Position numbers and translations under genes: made by a program
Shown: piece after piece, positions 54,057 through 63,754 of the stretch
Position numbering within the stretch: the first letter of the stretch is position 1
Layout of the letters: each line of letters begins with the position of its first letter
Notes under the pieces: model-generated
The model's database searches: none
The model's input: only the letters and a program-made list of their open reading frames with translations
What the model was told of the DNA's origin: nothing
Source of the DNA: Pseudoalteromonas marina
Lineage (GTDB): Bacteria > Pseudomonadota > Gammaproteobacteria > Enterobacterales > Alteromonadaceae
Direction of reading: 5' to 3'
Assembly (NCBI RefSeq): GCF_000238335.3
Contig: NZ_AHCB03000005.1
Location: 434,001-498,000 of the forward strand
DNA length: 64,000 nucleotides

Positions 54057-55799
54057 ATGAACATTCGTACTATTTTAGTAGAAAAAGCCATTGCCGCCAT
54101 GACCGCAGCAGGCCTACCAGAAGACACAAACCCAGCGGTTACACAAAGCACACGCCCACAATTTGGTGACTACCAAATTAATGGTGCAATGGGCGCCGCT
54201 AAAAAAATGAAAAGCAACCCACGTGAGCTTGCGCAAAAAATTATTGATAACCTAGATGTAACCGACATTGCAGAAAAAACTGAAATTGCCGGCCCGGGTT
54301 TTATTAATATTCATTTAAAGCCGGAGTTTTTAGCCAACAGTGTTAAAGCAGCAAACAGCGATGCAAAACTGGCTGTAAACGAGCACGCTAATCCGCAAAC
54401 TGTTGTTGTAGATTACTCATCACCTAACCTTGCAAAAGAAATGCACGTAGGTCATTTACGTTCAACCATTATTGGTGATGCCATTGTGCGTGCGCTTGAA
54501 TTTAGAGGCGACAAAGTCATTCGTCAAAACCACATGGGCGATTGGGGCACACAATTTGGTATGCTAATTGCGCATTTAGAAGATCAAATTAGCCAAGGCG
54601 TAGACTTAGAGTCGGTAGCGCTTGCTGATTTAGAAACGTTTTACCGCGATGCTAAAAAACGTTTTGACGATGAAGAAGGCTTTGCCGATAAAGCCCGTGA
54701 TTACGTAGTTAAACTACAAGGCGGCGACGCGCACTGTGAAAAGCTATGGAAGCTATTTATAGCGACCTCAGTTAAACACTCTGAAGAAGTTTACAAACGC
54801 TTAAACGTAACGCTTACTCAAGCTGATATTATGGCTGAAAGTGCTTATAATAGTGAGCTTAACGACATTATTAGCTTATTAAAAGATAAAAACATAGCGG
54901 TAGAGTCGCAAGGCGCACAGGTTGTGTTTTTAGATGAACTTGCAAATAAAGATGGCGAGCCATCGGCGTTTATCGTGCAAAAATCAGGTGGTGGCTTTTT
55001 ATATGCAACCACCGATTTAGCCGCGTGTGATTACCGCTCAAATAAATTGGGTGCTGAACGTATTTTAATATTTGTTGATGCACGCCAAAGCCTTCACTTT
55101 AATCAAGTAGAGCTTACAGCACGAAAAGCTGGCCTTTTACGCGATGAAACAAGCTACGAGTTTTGCCCGTTTGGCACCATGATGGGCGCCGATGGTAAAC
55201 CATTTAAAACCCGTACAGGTGGCACTGTTAAGCTTGCCGACTTACTTGAAGAGTCGATTAGTCGTGCAGCAACAAAACTTGCTGAGCGTGAATCTGATTT
55301 ATCGGATCATGAACGTAGCGAAATTGCCCGTAAAGTAGGTATTGGCGCCGTTAAATATGCTGATCTTTCTAAACATCGTACCAGCGATTACATATTCAAC
55401 TGGGACAGCATGTTAAGCTTTGAAGGCGCGACAGCACCTTACTTACAATATGCTTATACCCGTGTACGCAGTATTTTCCGTAAATCAGGTGTCGATGCCG
55501 CTACGCTAAATGCTGATGTAGCCATAGCCGAGCCGCAAGAAAAAGCACTCGCGCTTAAACTACTGCAGCTTGAAGAAGTGCTTGATTTAATGATCTCAGA
55601 GGCTACTCCTCACGTATTATGTGGGTACTTGTACGAGCTTGCTAGCCTATACATGACGTTCTACGAAGCCTGCCCAGTACTCAAAGAAGGGGTAGAGCCA
55701 AGCGTACGTGACAGCCGTTTAGTGTTGTGTAATTTAGTGGCAGATACGCTAAAAACAGGATTGGATTTGTTAGGCATTGAAGTCATGGAGCAAATGTAA
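54057..55799 (+). CDS. argS: Arginyl-tRNA synthetase
   Basis: 580 residues (E. coli 577). Class I synthetase with N-terminal Add-1 domain, HIGH-type '[20 protein letters not shown]', and the C-terminal anticodon-binding domain with '[17 protein letters not shown]' and '[15 protein letters not shown]'. No canonical KMSKS; as usual for many ArgRS. Codes from ATG 54057, 62 bases after prfC. Confidence 0.95.
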   Translation: MNIRTILVEKAIAAMTAAGLPEDTNPAVTQSTRPQFGDYQINGAMGAAKKMKSNPRELAQKIIDNLDVTDIAEKTEIAGPGFINIHLKPEFLANSVKAANSDAKLAVNEHANPQTVVVDYSSPNLAKEMHVGHLRSTIIGDAIVRALEFRGDKVIRQNHMGDWGTQFGMLIAHLEDQISQGVDLESVALADLETFYRDAKKRFDDEEGFADKARDYVVKLQGGDAHCEKLWKLFIATSVKHSEEVYKRLNVTLTQADIMAESAYNSELNDIISLLKDKNIAVESQGAQVVFLDELANKDGEPSAFIVQKSGGGFLYATTDLAACDYRSNKLGAERILIFVDARQSLHFNQVELTARKAGLLRDETSYEFCPFGTMMGADGKPFKTRTGGTVKLADLLEESISRAATKLAERESDLSDHERSEIARKVGIGAVKYADLSKHRTSDYIFNWDSMLSFEGATAPYLQYAYTRVRSIFRKSGVDAATLNADVAIAEPQEKALALKLLQLEEVLDLMISEATPHVLCGYLYELASLYMTFYEACPVLKEGVEPSVRDSRLVLCNLVADTLKTGLDLLGIEVMEQM

Positions 55800-55833
55800 T
55801 CACCGTCGTATTTTAACCTAATACTGCGTTATC

Positions 55834-55891
55834 CACCCCGACTTACCCTAATCACATACAAATCGTATGCTCATAGGGATAAGTAGGGGTG
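55834..55891. repeat. Large hairpin 1, REP-like
   Basis: 58 bases: CACCCCGACTTACCCTA pairs with TAGGGATAAGTAGGGGTG, with apical CATAC/GTATG followed by CTC. Same apex as hairpin 2. Confidence 0.65.
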
Positions 55892-55962
55892 AATGCCTTG
55901 TCTTAGGCTAAACTACTTAGGTGAACCTTCTGTTTCGTGTAGTTCGCTTTGACTACGTTGTC

Positions 55963-56019
55963 GTGCTTTTTTAGCCTAAGTCATATACTAATTGTATGCT
56001 CCTTGGCATAAAAAAGCAC
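55963..56019. repeat. Large hairpin 2, REP-like
   Basis: 57 bases: GTGCTTTTTTAGCC pairs with GGCATAAAAAAGCAC, with apical ATACTAATTGTAT palindrome followed by GCTC. Stem sequence differs from hairpin 1, apex and size are alike. Confidence 0.65.
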
Positions 56020-56066
56020 TTCGCCTTGTCAGCACTCCTACACTTGCAGATGATTTTAGGCTTTAC

Positions 56067-56092
56067 TTGATTAACTCTTGTAAGTTAATCAA
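56067..56092 (+). terminator. Palindrome with T tract, possible argS terminator
   Basis: TTGATTAACT/AGTTAATCAA with a 6-base loop then TTTT. AT-rich stem, far (267 bases) from the argS stop. Confidence 0.4.
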
Positions 56093-56249
56093 TTTTGTAG
56101 CTGATAGCACCGTAGGTTGAGTAGAGTGAAACGAAACCCAACACTAAACTAACATTAAACAAAACATTTTTATTTTTGCTCTTAAAACGATTAACAGCCT
56201 GACCTTAACTTACCCACATACGCTTTAATAAACAGAGAAGGATTTGTTT

Positions 56250-56888
56250 ATGAAACTCGAAGACATCCGCCGTGAATACCTGCAAGACGCGCTAAGCGAA
56301 GATAACTTGCAAGATGATCCATTCAAACAATTTGAAACGTGGCTTGAGCATGCTGTGGGCAGTAATATCCCAGACCCAACGGCCATGGTGGTCGCTACGG
56401 TTGATGAAACCGGGCAACCTTCACAGCGTATTGTATTGTTAAAACATTTAGACGATAACGGGTTTGTATTTTTTACTAATACCGGCTCACGTAAAGCACA
56501 AGAGCTAAAAGGCAATAACAAAATATCGCTGCACTTTCCGTGGCACCATATGGAGCGCCAAGTGATTGTATACGGCGAGGCAAACCCATTACCTACATCA
56601 GCCGTGGCAAAATACTTTTTATCGCGTCCTAAAGAAAGCCAATTAGCAGCATGGGCGTCGCAACAAAGCAGGCCAGTGTCGTCGCGAAAAGTACTTATGG
56701 AAACCTTTGCTAATATGAAGAGCAAGTTTGCTAAAGGTGAAATCCCATTGCCTGATTTTTGGGGCGGTTACTGTGTAGTGCCTACTAAAATTGAGTTTTG
56801 GCAGGGTGGTGCACACCGTTTACATGACCGTTTTATGTACCAGCGCCAAGCAGATAACAGCTGGCAAGTTACACGCTTAAACCCTTAA
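56250..56888 (+). CDS. pdxH: Pyridoxamine 5'-phosphate oxidase
   Basis: 212 residues (E. coli 218). FMN enzyme making pyridoxal 5'-phosphate. Family features: '[20 protein letters not shown]', '[22 protein letters not shown]', '[13 protein letters not shown]' and the C-terminal '[15 protein letters not shown]'. ATG 56250 with AGAAGGA 8 bases upstream. Confidence 0.95.
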   Translation: MKLEDIRREYLQDALSEDNLQDDPFKQFETWLEHAVGSNIPDPTAMVVATVDETGQPSQRIVLLKHLDDNGFVFFTNTGSRKAQELKGNNKISLHFPWHHMERQVIVYGEANPLPTSAVAKYFLSRPKESQLAAWASQQSRPVSSRKVLMETFANMKSKFAKGEIPLPDFWGGYCVVPTKIEFWQGGAHRLHDRFMYQRQADNSWQVTRLNP

Positions 56889-56909
56889 TAAAGTGATGAT
56901 TAAGTAACC

Positions 56910-57677
56910 GTGCAATTTATTGACTCTCATTGCCATCTCGACTTTAGCGAGTTTGATTCAATTCGTGAATCGCTCATAAACGAGTGTATAGCAAAGGGAG
57001 TCAATCAGTTTGTTGTACCGGGTATTACGCTCGCCCAATCGCATACTCTTATCAAACTCAAAGCTACTTTTCCAAGTATAAAAATAGCTGCGGGGTTACA
57101 TCCTTACTTTTTAGATCAACATAAAGAATCGCACATAGAAGCACTTTTTGAGTTCGGGGTTGCAAATAAGCATCATTTAATAGCTATAGGTGAGTGTGGG
57201 CTTGATAGAAGTATCGAAGACCTTGCAAAACAAACGAGTTTGTTTGAGCAGCAAATAAAAATTGCTAATGAGCTAAATTTGCCGCTTATTGTGCATCATC
57301 GGCAAAGTCATGATTTAATTGCGCAATCGTTTAAACGCTGTAAGCCAAAATATGGTGGAGTGATACATGCGTTTTCTGGCTCACTACAGCAAGCACAGTA
57401 TTATATTAAACAGGGTTTTAAATTAGGCGTGGGTGGGGTTATAACTTACGAGCGCGCAGCTAAAACCCGTAATGTAATTACTCAAATTGAACCTCAGCAC
57501 TTAGTGCTCGAAACCGATTCGCCCTCAATGCCACTAAATGGTCATCAAGGTGAGATTAATACGCCGCTTCATATCCCTAATGTGTTCAACGCTCTGTGTA
57601 GTTTAAAACAAAGTAGCGATAAAGAGGTGTTAGCTAAAATGCTCTACGACTCTTGCTCTGAGGTTTTTCGTATATAG
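56910..57677 (+). CDS. TatD-family metal-dependent hydrolase
   Basis: 255 residues from GTG 56910. TatD nuclease fold with metal ligands in 'FIDSHCHLDFSEF', 'IGECGLDRS', 'PLIVHHRQSHDLI' and 'LVLETDSPSMPLNGHQG'. Resembles YjjV among E. coli paralogues. Likely a deoxyribonuclease or deaminase-like hydrolase. The 3' end overlaps the convergent AhpA/YtjB gene by 34 bases. Confidence 0.85.
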   Translation: MQFIDSHCHLDFSEFDSIRESLINECIAKGVNQFVVPGITLAQSHTLIKLKATFPSIKIAAGLHPYFLDQHKESHIEALFEFGVANKHHLIAIGECGLDRSIEDLAKQTSLFEQQIKIANELNLPLIVHHRQSHDLIAQSFKRCKPKYGGVIHAFSGSLQQAQYYIKQGFKLGVGGVITYERAAKTRNVITQIEPQHLVLETDSPSMPLNGHQGEINTPLHIPNVFNALCSLKQSSDKEVLAKMLYDSCSEVFRI

Positions 57678-58264
57678 CGGTTTACTTGCCAACGCTTTAA
57701 GCCACGGCCCAATTGCCATGTAAAAATACATGCAATAACTAGCATTAATAAAACCTGACGACCCAAATCATGAAAATGGCTGTGGCTATCTGAAATAGCA
57801 GCTCGTGTTAAATAGGTTACCGAAACAAACCCTAGAGGGCGATCATCATCGCTTATAACGGGTTCAACAAATGGTGTTTTAAGTTTACTTATTCCTGGAG
57901 TCGATTCTGGAAGTTGACCTAAAATATGGTGTGACTGCCAATTATCACTGCTGGCGACTAAAATCCCCTGATGATCATAAATGGTAGCCGACAGTACAAA
58001 TTCGTCTTTAGCTATGTCGTTACAAATAGTGTTTAACTGAGGTTTGTTTTTTTCTATCAGTGGTGTTTTAACATTTAAAGCCATAAATTGAGTTAAGCTT
58101 TGTGCTGTGTTGTCGGCGCTATCATATAATAACTGATGGCTTTGAAAGCTACTATTTACACCTACCCAACTAAGCAATACAAAACAGCCAGCAGCTAATA
58201 ATAACCGTAAAAGTCGTTTTTTCTGTGATGCTGATATTGGATTTTTAAGATGGTTATTTTTCAT
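57644..58264 (-). CDS. AhpA/YtjB family membrane protein
   Basis: 206 residues with a membrane helix near the N-terminus (about 20-38) and another at about 165-185 around a periplasmic domain that includes 'ATIYDHQGILVASSDNWQSH'. The family (YtjB/Smp) lies divergent from serB in E. coli, as here. Function is poorly known. ATG 58264; a start two codons upstream is possible. Confidence 0.8.
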   Translation of the reverse strand: MKNNHLKNPISASQKKRLLRLLLAAGCFVLLSWVGVNSSFQSHQLLYDSADNTAQSLTQFMALNVKTPLIEKNKPQLNTICNDIAKDEFVLSATIYDHQGILVASSDNWQSHHILGQLPESTPGISKLKTPFVEPVISDDDRPLGFVSVTYLTRAAISDSHSHFHDLGRQVLLMLVIACIFTWQLGRGLKRWQVNRYIRKTSEQES

Positions 58265-58412
58265 AGTCACCGTATATGCTACTGACAGAATTTTGATTTG
58301 ATGTTACAACTACTACTATAACCTTAAATTAACCCCGATGGCGAATTTAGCATTCATATTACCGCTTCAATTCGTTTTATATCAGTGGAATAAAAATAAA
58401 CACGGAGATCCC

Positions 58413-59432
58413 ATGTCGCAAATCAGCATGGCACAGCTTACTTCTCAGCAATCATTGTCAATGTTAACGCTCAATCAATGGTTTGCTCATAACAACGGGA
58501 TTTTTACACTATTTGATGGTGTTCCAAATACACAAGAAGGGTTGTTTAGTATTGCATTTGCAGGTGATTTTAATGCGACAAGTATAGATACGTTTATTCA
58601 GTTTTTAGCTCACCACGGGCAAACGGTCACAGCATTATGCCAATACCAGCCTGATTTGGGCTTATCTCCAGCACTGTGTTTTTATACTCAAAATACAACG
58701 CAATCTATTAATCCATTAACGCTTAAAGCGTTTTCAGAAACACTAGAGTGCCAATTAGTACAAATTAATACACCGCCTAACCTTTACGAGCCGGGTTTGT
58801 TAGTGATGGATATGGATTCAACAGCGATTACTATTGAATGTATTGATGAAATAGCACGCTTAGCAAATGTGTACGATGATGTGGCATCTGTAACAGCCCT
58901 CGCAATGGCAGGTAAACTCGATTTTAGTGAAAGCTTAAATCAACGCGTAGGTAAGCTTAAAGGCATTGAAAAAAAACTTATTGAAGAATTAAAAAATACC
59001 TTGCCACTAATGCCGGGCATAAAAGCCTTGTGCCAAGTACTAAAACATCACAATTGGTATTTAGCAATTGCATCGGGCGGTTTTGTGCCATTTGCAGAGC
59101 GTGTTCAGGAGCTAATTAATTTAGATGAAGTACATGCAAATGTGCTTGAATTTAAAGATGATAAATTAACTGGTAAGGTACTTGGTACGATTGTGGATGC
59201 ACAGCAAAAAGCGGTTATTTTAGAGTCTTTGCAAGCTAAGCTCGGACTTGAAAAAATACAAACAGTGGCGATTGGCGATGGTGCAAATGATCTCGTTATG
59301 ATGGCAAAGGCTGGGCTTGGGGTTGCTGTTCATGGTAAACCAAAAGTAGTTGAGCAAGCGCAAGCAGCTATTTGTAAAGGCTCATTATTACAGTTACTTT
59401 ATATGCTTGCTATTCCGTTAAACAAAAAATAA
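58413..59432 (+). CDS. serB: Phosphoserine phosphatase
   Basis: 339 residues from ATG 58413 (GGAG 6 bases upstream); a frame start at 58338 is unsupported. HAD-family enzyme ending serine synthesis: nucleophile motif 'VMDMDSTAITIECIDEIA', Mg site 'GDGANDLVMMAKAGLG', and 'IASGGFVPFAERVQ'. The N-terminal part is a divergent ACT-like region. Divergent from the YtjB gene as in enterobacteria. Confidence 0.95.
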   Translation: MSQISMAQLTSQQSLSMLTLNQWFAHNNGIFTLFDGVPNTQEGLFSIAFAGDFNATSIDTFIQFLAHHGQTVTALCQYQPDLGLSPALCFYTQNTTQSINPLTLKAFSETLECQLVQINTPPNLYEPGLLVMDMDSTAITIECIDEIARLANVYDDVASVTALAMAGKLDFSESLNQRVGKLKGIEKKLIEELKNTLPLMPGIKALCQVLKHHNWYLAIASGGFVPFAERVQELINLDEVHANVLEFKDDKLTGKVLGTIVDAQQKAVILESLQAKLGLEKIQTVAIGDGANDLVMMAKAGLGVAVHGKPKVVEQAQAAICKGSLLQLLYMLAIPLNKK

Positions 59433-59447
59433 CGATGGCATATTAGC

Positions 59448-59475
59448 GTTAAACCGCTTAGCGAGAGCGGTTTAA
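59448..59475. terminator. Hairpin between serB and PilZ gene
   Basis: GTTAAACCGCT/AGCGGTTTAAC with a 6-base loop, overlapping the last codons of the convergent PilZ gene. No long T tract; moderate terminator. Confidence 0.5.
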
Positions 59476-61935
59476 CCAAAGCAGTTTACGACGGCCCATT
59501 TGGTCAACCTTTTGTTGATCTAACTCAAAATGACTTAAAGCTTCTTCAGTAATATCAACCACATCACCCACACCTGTTACCGACCATAAAGCTTCTTCCA
59601 ACTCTTTAGCTTTATGTAACGCGTATTGACTCACATAGCTAAGCTCGTTGGATAGGTAATCTGTATCTGGGCGACCAGTACGTGAAATATATAGTCGCAT
59701 AACAAATATAATTTGAGACTTAATTCCCTTGCTAATTTGTTCATTAAAGCTGCTGTAATCTTCACCTAATATACACTGGCTTTGAATAGCTTCGGTGACT
59801 TTATCTTGTCGAGGATCAAAATTGATTGCCAGTGTAAACGCAAGTGGCGGATCTTGTCTGCTGCGATCTTTTATATTTGGGGTGATCACATTTAAAATTT
59901 GCTCGTTAGTTATTATACTCGACACGTCTGTTTTATTGCTCAGTAAACCAAAGTTTTGTAAAAGTACATGCAGCGGGCTTGAATATAAACCATAACCAAT
60001 TGCACCCACTTTAAAATGTGCCGCTTCTTTGTGTAAATACAGCGGAAATTGGCAAACGCTTTTTGTTACCATGTTTCTAAGTGCTGTAGAAAGCCCTTCA
60101 ATTTTAGGAGCCTCTTCACTTACCTTTAATTTGTCTTTGTTATTTTCAATCAATTGTGTAAAAAAACTAACGCCAGCATGGGGTAAGTCAGCCACTCTAT
60201 TGGCTTTTAAGTTAACAGTGGTCAGTGACTTACTGATAGCCATAACCTCGTACTTGAGTTCGTTTAATGCATGCTTTTTAGTTATTTTTTGTAAATCAGG
60301 GAATGTTAAAAAGACAATGTCGCCTTTTTTAAAGCTAACAGGCTGATCGCACTCTAGTTGTAGTCCCATGACTGAAAAATCGCGTGTATGTCCACTCAAT
60401 ACCGTATCATTTATATGTAATTTAACGTCGGTTTTATATAAATAGCGTTTATGCGAGCGTAAATTTACATACTCAAGCGCAACAATGTCTAAATAGGGAG
60501 CCGTTTTATGTTTGGCATGCCCAAAAAGTTTAAGCTGATTGACCAAAGCTTTATCGTAAGTTACTTGTTTATAACGCGATTGCTCAACGCTATTACCTAT
60601 ACTAGTTAGTACAACAATATATTTTACGTCTTTAACTAATCCTTCAACGCGAGGCGAAGGAGGTTTGTTAAGTTTTTCAATCTTACTACCAGCAGAATTT
60701 GGCAGTGAAAGTGGTATGTAAGCATCATCAGGATGACTCGGCATTATTTGAATTTTAAAGCATTGCCAGCTTTCTTTTTGACTACCAAACCCTAAAAATA
60801 AATCACGTAGTTTGGCATTATTGTTTAATTCAGTGCGGGTTGCTGAATAGTAATAAATCTTTCCAGAGGACACATGTGTAAAGGTGTACAGGTAATCTTC
60901 TTTAACTGCTGTTGGTTGTGTTAATAACCCACTGACCCGTTTATGGTTAAGCACGTTGTATAAGCAAGGTACACTTCTTTCATCGGTAAAGTAGCGCTGA
61001 ATAAAAATATTATTTTCGGTTGTTAGGCTTAAACTAGGATAATACTGATCGTCTTTTTTACTTAAAAACACATACAATGAAGTAACACGAGGTATGTAAT
61101 ATTGCTCATAACCTTTTGATACAACCGCATCGAGTGTGTTATCTAAATTAACTTTGTAGCGGCGTTTATTTCCGTGAATAAAGCTTTCTAAAAAGTTATC
61201 AAAGGCTTCATTATTTTCAACGTAAGTTCGCTTTAAACGAATATGATTAAATTCACGTGAGATATTCTCAACGGCAACTACTTCATATTGAATGCCATTT
61301 TTTAAACCCAGTTCAAAGTCTTGCTCTAGACCCACCAAACGCATTGCTATTAGTTGGCCTTTTCTGATTATGTTTCGCTTTGCCAGCTTTATTTTACAGC
61401 CGCTCAAGGAAATATCAGAGGTACTTGCTTTAATATTTTTCTTATCGTTATATTCAATAGTAACTTTTATTGAATAATTCATTCTTTCTTCTGCACGGCT
61501 TTCGTAAGATGCAAATTTAATAACACTGGTATTTAGTAAATCTTCTTGCTCTTGCTTATTCCCTTTTTCGGCGGCTTCTTTTTGCATTACGCGGTGATTA
61601 TTTTCCGTATTCATAACCGCTTCGTAAACAGCAAGTGTGTATTTACCATGCTGTTTTAATGCGCTTTCAAACACTTCAATGGCCGTTTCATCCATAAAGT
61701 GCTGTTTACCATTATGTTCGTAAGGTTTTACTTGTCCTGTAACTAAACCGCGTAGATCAATAAAGCGCTCGACAGGCTGAGAAAGGCGCGACATTTCCAT
61801 TTTAATTAAAAACTGTTCAGGCTTCGTAAGCTCTGCTGTTTTTGATTTAAAAATTAGGTCAAACTTGGCGTTGCCTAAATATTGTTTTAGCTCATTAACG
61901 AGGGACTCGTGTTTGAGCATGATGTCATCAGCCAT
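59458..61935 (-). CDS. Large multi-PilZ c-di-GMP effector-type protein
   Basis: 825 residues. At least two PilZ domains are visible: residues about 150-240 ('RAEERMNYSIKVTIEYND' and 'DISLSGCKIKL') and about 470-560 ('NLRSHKRYLYKTDVKLHIND' and 'DFSVMGLQLEC'). Both keep the Rxxx(x)R and (D/N)xSxxG patterns for c-di-GMP binding. A middle segment begins 'GNKRRYKVNLDNTLDAVVSK'. No membrane helix or enzymatic domain was recognised. Output unknown; possibly a surface or motility regulator. Confidence 0.75.
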   Translation of the reverse strand: MADDIMLKHESLVNELKQYLGNAKFDLIFKSKTAELTKPEQFLIKMEMSRLSQPVERFIDLRGLVTGQVKPYEHNGKQHFMDETAIEVFESALKQHGKYTLAVYEAVMNTENNHRVMQKEAAEKGNKQEQEDLLNTSVIKFASYESRAEERMNYSIKVTIEYNDKKNIKASTSDISLSGCKIKLAKRNIIRKGQLIAMRLVGLEQDFELGLKNGIQYEVVAVENISREFNHIRLKRTYVENNEAFDNFLESFIHGNKRRYKVNLDNTLDAVVSKGYEQYYIPRVTSLYVFLSKKDDQYYPSLSLTTENNIFIQRYFTDERSVPCLYNVLNHKRVSGLLTQPTAVKEDYLYTFTHVSSGKIYYYSATRTELNNNAKLRDLFLGFGSQKESWQCFKIQIMPSHPDDAYIPLSLPNSAGSKIEKLNKPPSPRVEGLVKDVKYIVVLTSIGNSVEQSRYKQVTYDKALVNQLKLFGHAKHKTAPYLDIVALEYVNLRSHKRYLYKTDVKLHINDTVLSGHTRDFSVMGLQLECDQPVSFKKGDIVFLTFPDLQKITKKHALNELKYEVMAISKSLTTVNLKANRVADLPHAGVSFFTQLIENNKDKLKVSEEAPKIEGLSTALRNMVTKSVCQFPLYLHKEAAHFKVGAIGYGLYSSPLHVLLQNFGLLSNKTDVSSIITNEQILNVITPNIKDRSRQDPPLAFTLAINFDPRQDKVTEAIQSQCILGEDYSSFNEQISKGIKSQIIFVMRLYISRTGRPDTDYLSNELSYVSQYALHKAKELEEALWSVTGVGDVVDITEEALSHFELDQQKVDQMGRRKLLWLNRSR

Positions 61936-62293
61936 TTATAAAACCATCACCGTCTCTTTGAAAAAGTAGGTATACTATTAAATCCATTTATTAGAAATTC
62001 AATAAACGTGAACCGTGCTATGTTGTTAATATAGGTACGGTTTTGGAGCAACTACCATTTAGTTTTTGTTATTATGTGTTATGTGCCATTTTATTGGCAA
62101 GTTACTTTTATTCAATTTTAAAGCAAAAACTATGCCCTAAGATATATAAAGGTAAAACAGTTAATTAGGTAATGATTGTGGCTTAAGAAATTTGCACAGG
62201 CAAGCTATGTTGCTATGTAAATAGATGAAATGGCAAAATAACAACAAAACAGTACGCATTTTTAAATTCAATGATTAATAAATAAGGTTATTA
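61936..62293. other. Non-coding spacer before radA
   Basis: 358 AT-rich bases between divergent genes. No gene, terminator or convincing operator seen. Confidence 0.5.
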
Positions 62294-63679
62294 ATGGCTA
62301 AAGCGGCAAAAGTAGAGTTTGTTTGTACAGAGTGTGGCATGAACTATCAACGTTGGCAGGGGCAATGTCGTTGCGGTGCGTGGAATACATTAGCTGAATT
62401 TAAACCTTCAGCAGGGCAAAGTAAAAAAGCTACTGCACGCTCAAGTGTTGGCGGGTATGCCGGAGGTATTGGTGGTGGTTCTAAAAAAATTAATGACATA
62501 GCGACCGTTGAAGCCGAAAAACAACTCACAGAAATAGGCGAGCTTGACCGTGTTTTAAGTGGTGGTGTTACTACGGGTTCTGTAAATATTATTTCGGGCG
62601 ATCCGGGGGCGGGTAAAACAACGCTTTTATCTGACTTGGTGGCAAGAATGTCAAAGCGTATGCCATCTCTTTACTGTACCGCTGAGGAATCTTTGTCGCA
62701 GTTTAAAAATCGTGTTAACCGCTTAAAGTTAGACTATAACGCCGATGAGCTTTATTTGCTTTCAGAAACCAGCGTTGAGACCATTATTGAAGAGCTTGAT
62801 AAAAATAAAATAAAGTTTGCAGTCATCGACTCCATTCAAGCCGTTGTTACAGACACTGCAAATGGCAGTCCAGGCTCTCCTTCGCAAGTTAAAAGTGCTG
62901 CTCAAGCATTAACTCAATATTGTAAGCAGAATGATGTGACCATGTTTATTATTGCTCACGTGAATAAAAATAACGAAATTGCAGGCCCGCAAACCTTGGT
63001 GCATATTGTTGATGCGCTATTACACATAGACACCAATGATGGACAAATACGTACCCTACGTGCCAATAAAAACCGCTTTGGTGACATTGATACTGTGGGT
63101 ATTTTTAAAATGTGTGAACGTGGAATGTTAAGCGTAGACAACCCGAGTGAGATATTTTTATCGGGCTCGACGACTGAATCCCCGGGGTCGTCTATTACCT
63201 GTATCCGTAAAGGTAATCGGAATCTATTGCTTGAAATACAATGTTTAACAACAGAAACCGAGGCTGAATTTCCACAGCGTGTTTGTGTAGGTTTAAATAT
63301 GAACCGAATAAAAATGCTCACAGGTATTTTACGTAAACATACAAAAACAAAAATATTTCACGACACCTTTTTTAATATTGTGGGTGGTTTAAAAATTGAT
63401 GAATCAGAAACCTGTATAGATTTAGCCCTTGTTACTGCGTTACTAAGTAGTTTGAACGAATTTGTTGTGCCTCGAACCACTTGTATTATGGGGGAGTTGA
63501 GTTTAAACGGTGATGTGCGCCCAATAGACAGCGGCGTACCACGAGTTAAAGAAGCTGCGCAGCATGGTTTTACAGAAATATTTATCCCGTTTCGTAACTA
63601 CCATAAATCAATGGAAGGCCTAGGCGCTAAAATAATTCCAGTAAAAACGGTACATGAGTTATTGAGCCTGATTAATTAA
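62294..63679 (+). CDS. radA: DNA repair protein RadA
   Basis: 461 residues (E. coli RadA/Sms 460). N-terminal zinc finger 'CTECGMNYQRWQGQCRCGAW', RecA-like ATPase with Walker A 'GDPGAGKTTLLSDL', the RadA-specific 'KNRFGDIDTVGIFKM', and a C-terminal Lon-like domain. It promotes branch migration in homologous recombination. ATG 62294 with AAGG upstream. Confidence 0.95.
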   Translation: MAKAAKVEFVCTECGMNYQRWQGQCRCGAWNTLAEFKPSAGQSKKATARSSVGGYAGGIGGGSKKINDIATVEAEKQLTEIGELDRVLSGGVTTGSVNIISGDPGAGKTTLLSDLVARMSKRMPSLYCTAEESLSQFKNRVNRLKLDYNADELYLLSETSVETIIEELDKNKIKFAVIDSIQAVVTDTANGSPGSPSQVKSAAQALTQYCKQNDVTMFIIAHVNKNNEIAGPQTLVHIVDALLHIDTNDGQIRTLRANKNRFGDIDTVGIFKMCERGMLSVDNPSEIFLSGSTTESPGSSITCIRKGNRNLLLEIQCLTTETEAEFPQRVCVGLNMNRIKMLTGILRKHTKTKIFHDTFFNIVGGLKIDESETCIDLALVTALLSSLNEFVVPRTTCIMGELSLNGDVRPIDSGVPRVKEAAQHGFTEIFIPFRNYHKSMEGLGAKIIPVKTVHELLSLIN

Positions 63680-63754
63680 CGCTTACAGCGACTGGTATGC
63701 AATGTTACTCTTGGGTTAATACAATTTTTATAAAAAATAGAATAAGGAAATAAC

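Larger units (their letters stand above)
55800..56249. other. Repeat-rich spacer between argS and pdxH
   Basis: 450 bases with no gene. Contains two similar-sized large hairpins (55834-55891, 55963-56019), a 10-base-arm palindrome at 56067-56092 followed by TTTT, and the motif TAGGTTGAGTAGAGTGAAAC near 56113, resembling dispersed intergenic repeats in many bacteria. Confidence 0.6.

Noticed and set aside
56113..56145. TAGGTTGAGTAGAGTG... as an insertion-sequence end
   Set aside because: No transposase or paired terminal repeat; similar short motifs are dispersed intergenic repeats in many bacteria.
62347..62529. Frame antisense to radA
   Set aside because: Opposite the zinc-finger and Walker A coding region of a conserved gene.
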